Part shown: piece by piece, positions 1 through 6,188 of the stretch | Position numbering within the stretch: position 1 is the first letter of the stretch | How the letters are laid out: every line of letters starts with the position of its first letter | Assembly: GCA_025459425.1 (NCBI GenBank) | Contig: JALOQF010000042.1 | Location: 1 to 34,328, forward strand | Length of the DNA stretch: 34,328 nt | From: Myxococcaceae bacterium | Lineage (GTDB): Bacteria; Myxococcota; Myxococcia; Myxococcales; Myxococcaceae | Direction of reading: 5' to 3' | Translations under genes and position numbers: made by a program | Notes under the pieces: generated by a model | Told to the model about the DNA's origin: nothing | The model's input: the letters and a program-made list of their open reading frames with translations, nothing else | Database searches by the model: none

Positions 1-1
1 G

Positions 2-283
2 GACGACGTGGCCGGCAAGGTGGTGGCCGACAACCTCAAGGCCTTCAACACCTGCATCGAGAACGCGCTGCGCCGGAACCCGAACCTGCAGGTGGGCGCG
101 GTGAACGTGTCGCTCAACGTGGGCCCTTCCGGCGCGGTGAAGTCGGTCGCCATCAGCCCCAAGCAGCATGAGGGCACCGACTGGGGCGCCTGCATGATGG
201 GCGCGGGCAAGCGCATCGTCTTCCCGGCCTCGGACGGCGAGACGGAAGTGCAGATTCCCCTGAAGGTCGGCGTCGCCCTCTGA
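2..283 (+). CDS. C-terminal part of an AgmX/PglI-like protein (5' end outside window)
   Basis: The frame is open from the first bases of the window, so the gene starts upstream; the GTG at 8 is probably an internal valine. The 94 visible residues resemble the C-terminal domain of the myxobacterial AgmX/PglI family and of TonB-like C-termini. They show a helix with a conserved Cys (NTCIENALRRNPNL), a beta strand (VNVSLNVGPSGAVKSVAI), a second Cys in WGACM and a final strand ending PLKVGVAL. In this family the domain usually sits at the end of long Pro-rich or FHA-containing envelope or gliding proteins; that part is not visible here. The gene ends 64 bp before the microcompartment genes. Family assignment rests on pattern only. 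Confidence 0.55.
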   Translation, partial: DDVAGKVVADNLKAFNTCIENALRRNPNLQVGAVNVSLNVGPSGAVKSVAISPKQHEGTDWGACMMGAGKRIVFPASDGETEVQIPLKVGVAL

Positions 284-347
284 GGGTGTCGGCCCGGCGG
301 GAAACCGTTGCATCGGCCCGCGGGGGGCTCCACAGTGGCGGCCTCGC

Positions 348-611
348 ATGCACCTCGGCATCGTCATCGGCACCGTCGTCTGCACGAAACGAGTCGCAGG
401 CCTCGAGGGTGCCCGTTTTCTGGTCGTGCAGCCGGTCAACCACGCGAAGGTGCCGTCGGGGCCCGTCGAGGTGGCCGTCGACCGGGCCTCGGCCAGCCCC
501 GGCTCGCTGGTGATGCTGGAAGGCAGTCGCGAGGCCGCGCTCGCGTGCGACCCGTGGTTCGTGCCCGTCGACAGCGCCATCGTGGGCCTGGTGGACGAGG
601 TGTCGACGTGA
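348..611 (+). CDS. Bacterial microcompartment vertex protein, EutN/CcmL family (BMC-P), copy 1
   Basis: Predicted 87-residue pentamer-forming shell protein that would cap the vertices of a bacterial microcompartment. The family pattern is complete: an N-terminal strand with GTVVCTKR, LVVQPV after the first loop, EVAVDRASASPGSLVML where the family has VAVDxxGAGxGxxVL, and the closing PVDSAIVGLVDEV. Length matches the usual 80-100 residues. The ATG at 348 was chosen because it puts the first strand (LGIVIGTVV) at the normal distance from the start. Its TGA overlaps the GTG start of the next gene (GTGA), so the two are probably translationally coupled. It differs enough from copy 2 to be a distinct paralogue. 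No hexameric (BMC-H) or trimeric (BMC-T) shell gene is in the window. Confidence 0.9.
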   Translation: MHLGIVIGTVVCTKRVAGLEGARFLVVQPVNHAKVPSGPVEVAVDRASASPGSLVMLEGSREAALACDPWFVPVDSAIVGLVDEVST

Positions 612-886
612 ACCTCTGCCGCGTGCTGGGCACCGTCGTCTGCACCGAGAAGCACCCGGTGTTCGTGGGCCGCAAGCTGCTGGTGGTGCAGCCCGTCAGC
701 GAGCGGCTCGAGGCCCTCGGCACGTCGTTCATCGCCATCGACCACTCGAGCGGCGCCGGAGAAGGCGACCTGGTGCTGGTGCTGGGTGAGGGCAACGGGG
801 TGCGGCAGATTCTCGAGGACAAGACGGCGCCGGTGCGGCACTGCATCGTCGGGGTCGTCGACCAGGTGAGCGTCGGAGCTGCCTGA
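608..886 (+). CDS. Bacterial microcompartment vertex protein, EutN/CcmL family (BMC-P), copy 2
   Basis: Second EutN/CcmL-type shell protein, 92 residues. It opens with CRVLGTVVCTEKHP, followed by GRKLLVVQPV, then FIAIDHSSGAGEGDLVLVLGEG matching the family's VAVDxxGAGxGExVLVxxG, and ends CIVGVVDQV. The frame stays open well upstream, but the GTG at 608 gives the right N-terminus and overlaps the stop of copy 1. Its TGA overlaps the ATG of the aldolase-like gene by one base (TGATG). Two or three different vertex proteins in one locus are common in BMC operons, including those of Haliangium ochraceum and of Planctomycetes. That parallel supports a shell role but does not identify the cargo. Confidence 0.9.
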   Translation: MNLCRVLGTVVCTEKHPVFVGRKLLVVQPVSERLEALGTSFIAIDHSSGAGEGDLVLVLGEGNGVRQILEDKTAPVRHCIVGVVDQVSVGAA

Positions 887-1554
887 TGCCGTCGCCTCCG
901 CTGCCGAAGCTGCGCGCCGAGGTGGTGAGGGTGTCGCGGCGGCTCCACGAGATGGGCTGGGTCGCCAACCACGATGGCAACGTGTCGGTGCGGCTGACGG
1001 GGCAGCGGCTGCTCATCACGCCGACCGCGGTGTCCAAGCGCGACGTCGACGACGGCATGCTGCTGGTGGTGGACGAGAAGGGCACGGTGCTCGAAGGGCG
1101 GCGCAAGGCCTTCTCGGAGCTCGAGCTGCACCTGGCAGCGTACCGGGCGCGACCCGAGGTCGAGTGCGTGCTGCACGCCCACCCGCCCCACGCGACGGCC
1201 TTCGGGCTGGTGGGCGCCGAGCTGGGCCCGGTGGCGATGCCCGAAATCGTCGTGTCGCTCGGAGATTCGATTCCCACCGTGCCTCGGCTGATGCCGAAGA
1301 CGAGCGAGCTGGTGAAGGCCGTCGAGGCCACCGCAGGGCGCGTCGACGCGATGCTGCTCGCGGGAAACGGGGCGCTGACGCTGGGCGACTCGCTCGAGCA
1401 GGCCCTCTTGCGCATGGAGCTGGTGGAGCACTACGCCCGCATTCTCAGCATCGCGCGCGGGTTGGGGCCGGTGCCTGCGCTGCCGCCAGGCGACGTGACG
1501 AAGTTGCTGGAGGCCCGCGCGAAGGCGGGTCTGGGGCCGAAACCGAAGTCCTGA
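886..1554 (+). CDS. Class II aldolase/adducin-family protein, probable microcompartment enzyme
   Basis: 222 residues, the length of fuculose-1-phosphate aldolase (FucA) and its relatives, which are zinc enzymes splitting sugar phosphates into dihydroxyacetone phosphate and an aldehyde. Family landmarks: NHDGNVSVRL (28-37), SELELH with the Glu equivalent to the FucA catalytic residue at about 78, and two zinc-type His residues in LHAHPPH (97 and 99). The third zinc His, normally in NHG/HHG, is replaced by Asn161 in LLAGNGALTLG, so metal binding may differ. The one-base overlap with BMC-P copy 2 argues that it is co-expressed with the shell and is a cargo or core enzyme. Class II aldolases are signature enzymes of some fucose/rhamnose-type microcompartments; the substrate here is inferred. 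No encapsulation peptide was recognised. Confidence 0.85.
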   Translation: MPSPPLPKLRAEVVRVSRRLHEMGWVANHDGNVSVRLTGQRLLITPTAVSKRDVDDGMLLVVDEKGTVLEGRRKAFSELELHLAAYRARPEVECVLHAHPPHATAFGLVGAELGPVAMPEIVVSLGDSIPTVPRLMPKTSELVKAVEATAGRVDAMLLAGNGALTLGDSLEQALLRMELVEHYARILSIARGLGPVPALPPGDVTKLLEARAKAGLGPKPKS

Positions 1555-1571
1555 ATCGACTGGGGACACCA

Positions 1572-2693
1572 ATGAAGACGTGGTTGCGCGTGGCCGTGGT
1601 GGTTGCGGTGTGTGTGACGCTGGACGCCAGCGCCCGATCCGGGGGCTCGCCCGTCTGCGAAATCACCAACGCGCAGATGGTTTCCAACATGGGTTCGCCG
1701 ACCCTCGTCAGCCCCAATGGCTGGAGCCTTTCGACGACGGGCACCAGCTATGTCCCAGGTCAGCCGGTGACGGTGACGCTGGCCCACACGGATTCGACGA
1801 CGAACTTCCGGGGCCTGCTGCTGTGGGCCAAGAGTGCCTCGGGCTCGTTCGTCGGCACCTTCACGATGCCAGCCGGGTACTCGTCGATGTCGGGCTGTTC
1901 GATGGCCACGCTCACGCACACGAGCTCGGCGTTCAAGGCGCAGCAGGGCTTCACCTGGACGGCGCCGGGCCCGGGCGCTGGGGCGGTGACGTTCCGCGCG
2001 TTCGTGGTGGTGACGAGTCGCAACGCCTGGGTCGAGTTGGCGCCGTTGACCCTGATGGAGGGCTCGACGGGCACGGGCGGGGGCTCAGCGGGCGGTGCGA
2101 GCGGCGGTGGCGCTGCAGGTGGAATCGTGGGCACGGGCGGTGGCTCCGCAGGCGGTGCGAGCGGCGGTGGTGCTGCAGGTGGAATCGTGGGCACGGGCGG
2201 TGGCTCCGCAGGCGGTGCGAGCGCCGGTGGTGCTGCAGGTGGAATCGTGGGCACGGGCGGTGGCTCCGCAGGCGGAGGTGTCAACACGGGCGGCGGCGCG
2301 GCTGGTGGATCCGCCGGCGGTGCGAGCGCCGGTGGCTCGGCCGGTGGAAGCGTGAACACGGGCGGCGGTTCGGCTGGTGGGTCCGCCGGCGGTGCGAGCG
2401 CCGGTGGCTCGGCCGGTGGAAGCGTGAGCACGGGCGGTGGTGCTGCGGGTGGCTCGAGCGCAGGCGGCGCGGCCGGAGGGGTCTCCAGCACCGGTGGTGG
2501 TTCATCCGGTGGCTCGGCGGGCGGCTCGATGACGGGCGGCGGCACCTCGAGCACAGCCGGTGGACGCGCTGGCGGAACGGCCGGCGGCAACGGAATGGAC
2601 GAGCCGGGTGGTTGCGGCTGTACGAGCGTCGAGCCCGCCTCGTTGGCGCTGGCACTGCTCGCGCTGACCCGGCTGCGACGCCGGCGGAGCTGA
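1572..2693 (+). CDS. Secreted Reeler-domain protein with Gly/Ser/Ala repeat linker and MYXO-CTERM tail
   Basis: 373 residues. An N-terminal signal peptide (MKTWLRVAVVVAVCVTLDAS) leads into a domain of about 130 residues resembling the Reeler (reelin N-terminal) domain: FRGLLLWAKSASGSFVGTF, a Cys pair around MVSNMGSP and GCSMATLTH, then FTWTAPGPGAGAVTFRAFVV. Next comes about 180 residues of Gly/Ser/Ala/Thr repeats. The end is GGCGCTS, a hydrophobic stretch and a basic tail (LRRRRS), the layout of MYXO-CTERM sorting signals. The product is therefore probably exported and processed or anchored at the cell surface. The start at 1572 is 17 bp after the aldolase stop, and an in-frame open stretch upstream is only chance overlap with that gene. 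It may belong to the same transcript, but no functional link is evident. Confidence 0.8.
   Translation: MKTWLRVAVVVAVCVTLDASARSGGSPVCEITNAQMVSNMGSPTLVSPNGWSLSTTGTSYVPGQPVTVTLAHTDSTTNFRGLLLWAKSASGSFVGTFTMPAGYSSMSGCSMATLTHTSSAFKAQQGFTWTAPGPGAGAVTFRAFVVVTSRNAWVELAPLTLMEGSTGTGGGSAGGASGGGAAGGIVGTGGGSAGGASGGGAAGGIVGTGGGSAGGASAGGAAGGIVGTGGGSAGGGVNTGGGAAGGSAGGASAGGSAGGSVNTGGGSAGGSAGGASAGGSAGGSVSTGGGAAGGSSAGGAAGGVSSTGGGSSGGSAGGSMTGGGTSSTAGGRAGGTAGGNGMDEPGGCGCTSVEPASLALALLALTRLRRRRS
2071..2276 (+). repeat. 60-bp in-frame tandem repeats in the Reeler-protein linker
   Basis: Three nearly identical 60-bp units start at about 2101, 2161 and 2221, with a diverged part-unit before them. Each encodes 20 residues of the type TGGGSAGGASGGGAAGGIVG. 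Unit-to-unit differences are one to a few bases, so the copies are recent or kept alike by recombination. Confidence 0.9.
2283..2498 (+). repeat. 72-bp in-frame tandem repeats in the Reeler-protein linker
   Basis: A second repeat family directly follows the 60-bp array. Units begin at 2283, 2355 and 2427 with (A)ACACGGGCGGCGG and have a 72-bp period. The first two are nearly identical; the third has diverged and degrades after its first third. They encode GGGSAGGSAGGASAGGSAGG-like linkers. Confidence 0.85.
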
Positions 2694-2913
2694 AGGGGCG
2701 GTTCCTCGAGCGCGGGAGACGGGGCCGAACTGGCGACCGTCTCCGGAGGGCGGAGCCTGACCGTCGACCGGGAGAGAGGCTCCTGGGAGCGAAGCGGCTG
2801 TCAGTCCCGCTCCGAAGCCTCGAGACCCGAGGTCCTCGGGGAATGACGCCCACGGTCAGGACGAATGACCGCTTCCTGAAACAGGGGCCGGAGGGCGGCT
2901 CGCTTTCCCGGGC

Positions 2914-2987
2914 GTGTCCACTTGTTGACGGAAACCGTCAACAGGTTGACGTCAACATGTTGACCAAAACCGTCAACAGGTGGACAC
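2914..2987. repeat. Dense GTTGAC/GTCAAC palindrome cluster
   Basis: Within 74 bases the hexamer GTTGAC and its complement GTCAAC alternate. An outer inverted repeat of 18-bp arms (2914-2931 and 2970-2987) has one mismatch. Inside it lie a 9-bp stem with an AAA loop (2923-2931/2935-2943), a perfect 12-bp palindrome GTTGACGTCAAC (2945-2956), a perfect 14-bp palindrome GTCAACATGTTGAC (2951-2964) and a further TGTTGAC/GTCAACA pair (2958-2964/2972-2978). It lies in a gene-free region next to the 160-bp array. It could be a multi-site operator, a cruciform-forming element or part of a mobile structure; the sequence alone does not decide. Confidence 0.85.
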
Positions 2988-3010
2988 GTTCTGGAGAGCG
3001 CCTGCCCTCC

Positions 3011-3660
3011 GCGCCCGGTCGTTTCGCACGGGCGCTCGAGCGATTCAGCCGCCCCTCGTCCCTCGTGGCTTCGGAGCACCCGCCGCAACCGCCCCGCGCT
3101 CCTTCTGGAGCCCGGCCCGTCATGTCGGAGCGCTCGAGCGACGTGCAGCCACTCCACCTGAAGCGGCGCTCCTTCGCGACGTTTCGCACGGACGCCCGAG
3201 CGATTCGCAGCAACCCTCGGCCCTCGAGGCTTCGGAGCACCCGCTGCACCGCCCCGCGCGCCTTCTGGAGCCCGCCCCGTCATGTCGGAGCGCTCGAGCG
3301 ACGTGCAGCCACTCCACCTGAAGCGGCGCTCCTTCGCGACGTTTCGCACGGGCGCTCGAGCGATTCAGCCGCCCCTCGTCCCTCGTGGCTTCCGAGCACC
3401 CGCTGCACCGCCCCGCGCGCCTTCTGGAGCCCGCCCCGTCATGTCGGAGCGCTCGAACGACGTGCAGCCACTCCTCCTCACGCGGCTCCTTCGCGACGTT
3501 TCGCACGGGCGCCCGAGCGATTCGCAACGACCCTCGTCCCTCGAGGATTCGGAGCACCCACTCCGTCACCCCGCGCTCCCTTCTGGAGCCCGCCCCGATT
3601 GTCCACCTCACGTCATGTCCAAGCGCTCGAGCGACGAGCTTCACTCCTGAAGCGGCGCTC
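3011..3660. repeat. About 160-bp tandem repeat array, alternating A and B variants
   Basis: The marker CATGTCGGAGCGCTCGA recurs at 3121, 3281 and 3440, with a diverged copy at 3614; the marker CGACGTTTCGCACGG recurs half a unit away. Two variants alternate. Type A (GGCGCTCGAGCGATTCAGCC) is at about 3031 and 3351. Type B (CGCCCGAGCGATTCGCA) is at about 3193 and 3510. The true period is therefore a dimer of about 320 bp. Units contain the palindrome CGCTCGAGCG. Open frames across it on both strands have no recognisable protein and no consistent codon bias, so the array is treated as non-coding. Confidence 0.8.
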
Positions 3661-3858
3661 CTTCGTGACGTCAGCGCACCACTGGGACCGGCGCATGCGC
3701 CCGAGGCGATCAGACCTCCCGACCTCATCACCCGCGCGTTCGACGCCCAAGTCCAGGTGCGCAGCCCGCAACCTCACTCCGACGTCGTCGGCCGGCACCC
3801 GGTCTCACTCGCCCCGTCGACCTCGCCATCGCAACGAAAACCGAAGCCCCCACCGGCC

Positions 3859-4830
3859 TCAGGCCGCGCGCGGTACGGACGCCGGTGGCGCGCCCCGGGC
3901 CTGCCAGAACTCCAGCGTCGCCCGCAGCGCCTCGTCGAGCGGAGTCGCCTTCACCCCGAAAGCCCGCACGAAGCGGGAATCGTCCACCACGAACGGTTGC
4001 TCGTGCTGGTACTGCACCTCTGGCAGCTCTCGCAGCATCGGCGAGAACAGCCCACCGACGCGGAAGAGCAGGCTCACCGCCCACGGCGGCGTCGTGCGCA
4101 CCGTCGACCCCTTCCCGGCGACGGCGCAGAGGCGCTCGACGAAGGCGCGCTCCGGCATCGGGGGCGCGACCGGCAGGTGCCACACCTTGCCGAACGCCGC
4201 GTCCCGCGTCGCGAGCGTCGCCAGGCCACGGCCCACGTCACCGATGTACGAAATCGAGTGCGGCGCGCTGCCATCACCCAGGAGCCGCACGGGCCTGCCC
4301 GCCAGGGCCGCGGTGAACATCATCTCGAGGTGCGGGTATTCGACCCCCGGGCCGTAGAAGTCCGCCGCGCGCCCGATGGACACCGACACCGCGCCGAGGT
4401 CGTGCGCCCGCAGGAACAGCTCGGCGGCCTCCTTGCGCGCGCGCCCCTTGGGGCCATGCGGCCGCATCGGCGTCGACTCGGTCAGCGGGCCGCTCGGCAC
4501 GCCATACGCGTAGAGGTTGTCGCACACCACCAGCCGCGTGCCCGTACGCCGCGCCGCCTCGATGATGGTCGCGAACATCGGCACCAGCTCGGTGGGCCAC
4601 TGCCAGTACTCCGGCCGCGAGCAGACCACCGCCGTGCGCACGTCACGCAGCGCGCGCTCCAGCTCGTCCACCTTCGTGGCGTCGGCGCGCACGGGCTCGA
4701 CGCGTGGGCTGGGCGCCGGGGCCACCGCGCGGGCGATGACACGCACCTGGTACCCCTGCGCAGCGAGGGCTTCGACGGTGGCGCGCTGGCGACACCATGC
4801 GCCACGTCGCGCGTCACGCTGCGCCCCCAC
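3859..4830 (-). CDS. NAD-dependent epimerase/dehydratase-like protein lacking a normal N-terminal nucleotide motif
   Basis: About 323 residues from the GTG at 4830. The body matches extended short-chain dehydrogenases: TVEALAAQGYQVRVIAR (first helix and second strand), VVCDNLYAYGVPSG, TPMRPHGPKGRARKEAAE (catalytic Lys region), SIGRAADFYGPG, SISYIGDVGRGLATL and a C-terminal substrate domain. The usual GxTGFxG loop before TVEAL is absent in all three minus-strand frames; the bases there read RRGAWCRQRA instead. Family members keep the active-site Tyr in YxxxK, whereas here the region reads GPKGRARK. The protein may be an N-terminally damaged gene, or an atypical non-catalytic NmrA-like protein. 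It is divergent from the deaminase gene, 151 bp away. The start is uncertain. Confidence 0.65.
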   Translation of the reverse strand: MGAQRDARRGAWCRQRATVEALAAQGYQVRVIARAVAPAPSPRVEPVRADATKVDELERALRDVRTAVVCSRPEYWQWPTELVPMFATIIEAARRTGTRLVVCDNLYAYGVPSGPLTESTPMRPHGPKGRARKEAAELFLRAHDLGAVSVSIGRAADFYGPGVEYPHLEMMFTAALAGRPVRLLGDGSAPHSISYIGDVGRGLATLATRDAAFGKVWHLPVAPPMPERAFVERLCAVAGKGSTVRTTPPWAVSLLFRVGGLFSPMLRELPEVQYQHEQPFVVDDSRFVRAFGVKATPLDEALRATLEFWQARGAPPASVPRAA

Positions 4831-4981
4831 CGACAGCCGGAGCGCCGGGCCCGACGGGCGGCCTCGCAGGCGCGACGAACGGCCATGAACCGAGCGGGCC
4901 CCGGACCCGAGGCCAGCACCCGGTCGCCCGGTCAGGCGACTTCTCCCCTGCATCGGCGCGCCCGGCACGGTAGAGGACACC

Positions 4982-6049
4982 ATGTTTCTGGACCTCCATC
5001 GGCACCTCGAGGGCTCCCACAGCCCCCAGGCGCTGGCCCGCGTGGCGCGGCAGTTCGACCTGCGCACGCCCTTCTTCTTCGACGCGACGACCGGCACCTT
5101 CCGCACACCCGAGGCGCTCGCCAGCGCGCTCACCATGGCGGGCCCCACCGACGACGCCTCGGTCTTCTACCGCTGCATCGTGCTGGCCCGGCAGGCCTAC
5201 GTCAGCACCGCGGCCATCGAGGCGCTCGCCGTCGCCGCCTTCGAAGAGGCCGCGGCCGACACCGACGGCTTCGAGATGCGCCTGTCGCTCTTCTCGATGA
5301 CGCGCACGCTGCTCGAGAACCAGGGCCTGGCGTGGCGCGACGTGCCGCCGGTCGCGTTCGCGGAGCACTACGCCCGGCCGGTGCTGCTCGCGGTGCTGCG
5401 CGCGCGCGACGCGGTGGCGAAGGCGACGCGCAAGCCCATGGTGGTGCGCCTGGGCCTCTCGCGCACCTTCGAGAGCGAGCCGCACTACCGGGCCTTGGCC
5501 GACCTCGTGGTGGAGCACGCACCAGCGCTGGTGGGCCTCGACGTCCTGGGCATCGTGGCGCCGCCCGACACCGAGCCGCTGCCGGCCGGCCTGCTGGCCA
5601 TTCTCGAGCGCCTGCGCAAGCACCTGCCCGACCTCACCATTCACGCTGGCGAGTTCGCCGGGCACGGCTCCGTCGACCGCACGCTCGAGCTGTCGCCGCG
5701 GGGCATCGGCCACGGCGTGCACGCGCTCGAGTCACCCGCCACCCTCGAGCGCCTCGCCAGAGAGGGCGTCACGCTCGAGGTGTGCCCCACGAGCAACCAC
5801 CTCCTCATTCCCACGGCGCTGAAGGCCCTGAGGCACCGTCACGGCGCCGAGCCGCTGGTGGCGCTCCAGCGGGCCGACGTGCACTGCGTGATGGGCAGTG
5901 ACGACCCCACGCCCATGGGCACGTCGTTCCAGGCCGAGCTGTCGCGCGCGAAGGGCTTCGGCGTCGACCTGCCACGGCTCGAGGCGGACATGCACCGGCG
6001 GTGGGCCGAGATGACGGGCCGCGCCCTGCCCCTCGGCTCGCAGCGCTGA
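4982..6049 (+). CDS. Adenosine deaminase-family metal hydrolase
   Basis: 355 residues, the standard length. All metal and active-site motifs of the adenosine/AMP deaminase family are present: HRH (His6, His8 in LHRHLEGS), HAGE (His221 to Glu224), IGHG (His244), CPTSN and SDDP (Asp307, the metal ligand). The enzyme should deaminate adenosine or a related purine nucleoside, acting in the cytoplasm in purine salvage. Relatives with an LHRHLEG start also include aminodeoxyfutalosine deaminases of menaquinone synthesis, so the exact substrate is open. A purine-rich AGAGGA lies 5 bp before the ATG and supports the start. The gene stands alone, transcribed away from the epimerase-like gene and about 140 bp before the kinase. 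Confidence 0.9.
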   Translation: MFLDLHRHLEGSHSPQALARVARQFDLRTPFFFDATTGTFRTPEALASALTMAGPTDDASVFYRCIVLARQAYVSTAAIEALAVAAFEEAAADTDGFEMRLSLFSMTRTLLENQGLAWRDVPPVAFAEHYARPVLLAVLRARDAVAKATRKPMVVRLGLSRTFESEPHYRALADLVVEHAPALVGLDVLGIVAPPDTEPLPAGLLAILERLRKHLPDLTIHAGEFAGHGSVDRTLELSPRGIGHGVHALESPATLERLAREGVTLEVCPTSNHLLIPTALKALRHRHGAEPLVALQRADVHCVMGSDDPTPMGTSFQAELSRAKGFGVDLPRLEADMHRRWAEMTGRALPLGSQR

Positions 6050-6164
6050 ACGGCGGCCCGACCGACGGGAAGCGACGAGTTGCGAACATCCCGAGGCCAG
6101 CGGCGCTCTCACCACAGGGGCTCGCTCCGAGCAGCGGCCCGCTGGGCTCGACGGGTCAACCGGG

Positions 6165-6170
6165 TATGCT
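6165..6170 (+). promoter_or_regulatory. Candidate -10 element of the kinase gene
   Basis: TATGCT stands out in the 139-bp GC-rich gap before the kinase and is 18 bp upstream of its GTG. No convincing -35 hexamer is visible at the right spacing. Confidence 0.35.
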
Positions 6171-6188
6171 ACGGCGCAGCGTCTCCCC

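Larger units (their letters stand above)
2694..3858. other. Gene-free region of 1,165 bp holding the repeat elements
   Basis: No protein-like frame was found between the Reeler gene and the epimerase-like gene. The stretch holds the GTTGAC palindrome cluster (2914-2987) and the 160-bp array (3011-3660). Bases 2694-2913 and 3661-3858 show nothing recognisable, apart from possible transcription ends of the two flanking genes, which both point into this region. Confidence 0.6.

Noticed and set aside
436..1572. Long minus-strand open frame (378 codons) opposite the microcompartment and aldolase genes
   Set aside because: It is rich in Arg, His and Gln with no recognisable domain. The plus-strand genes explain the codon bias; it is the usual antisense shadow in high-GC coding sequence.
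3011..3660. CRISPR array
   Set aside because: Units are about 160 bp with diverged rather than unique interiors; there are no 24-40 bp identical repeats separated by spacers and no cas gene nearby.
3385..5901. 838-codon plus-strand open frame crossing the repeat array and two genes
   Set aside because: It spans non-coding repeats, the antisense of the epimerase-like gene and the wrong frame of the deaminase. Composition is dominated by Arg, Pro and Ala without domains.
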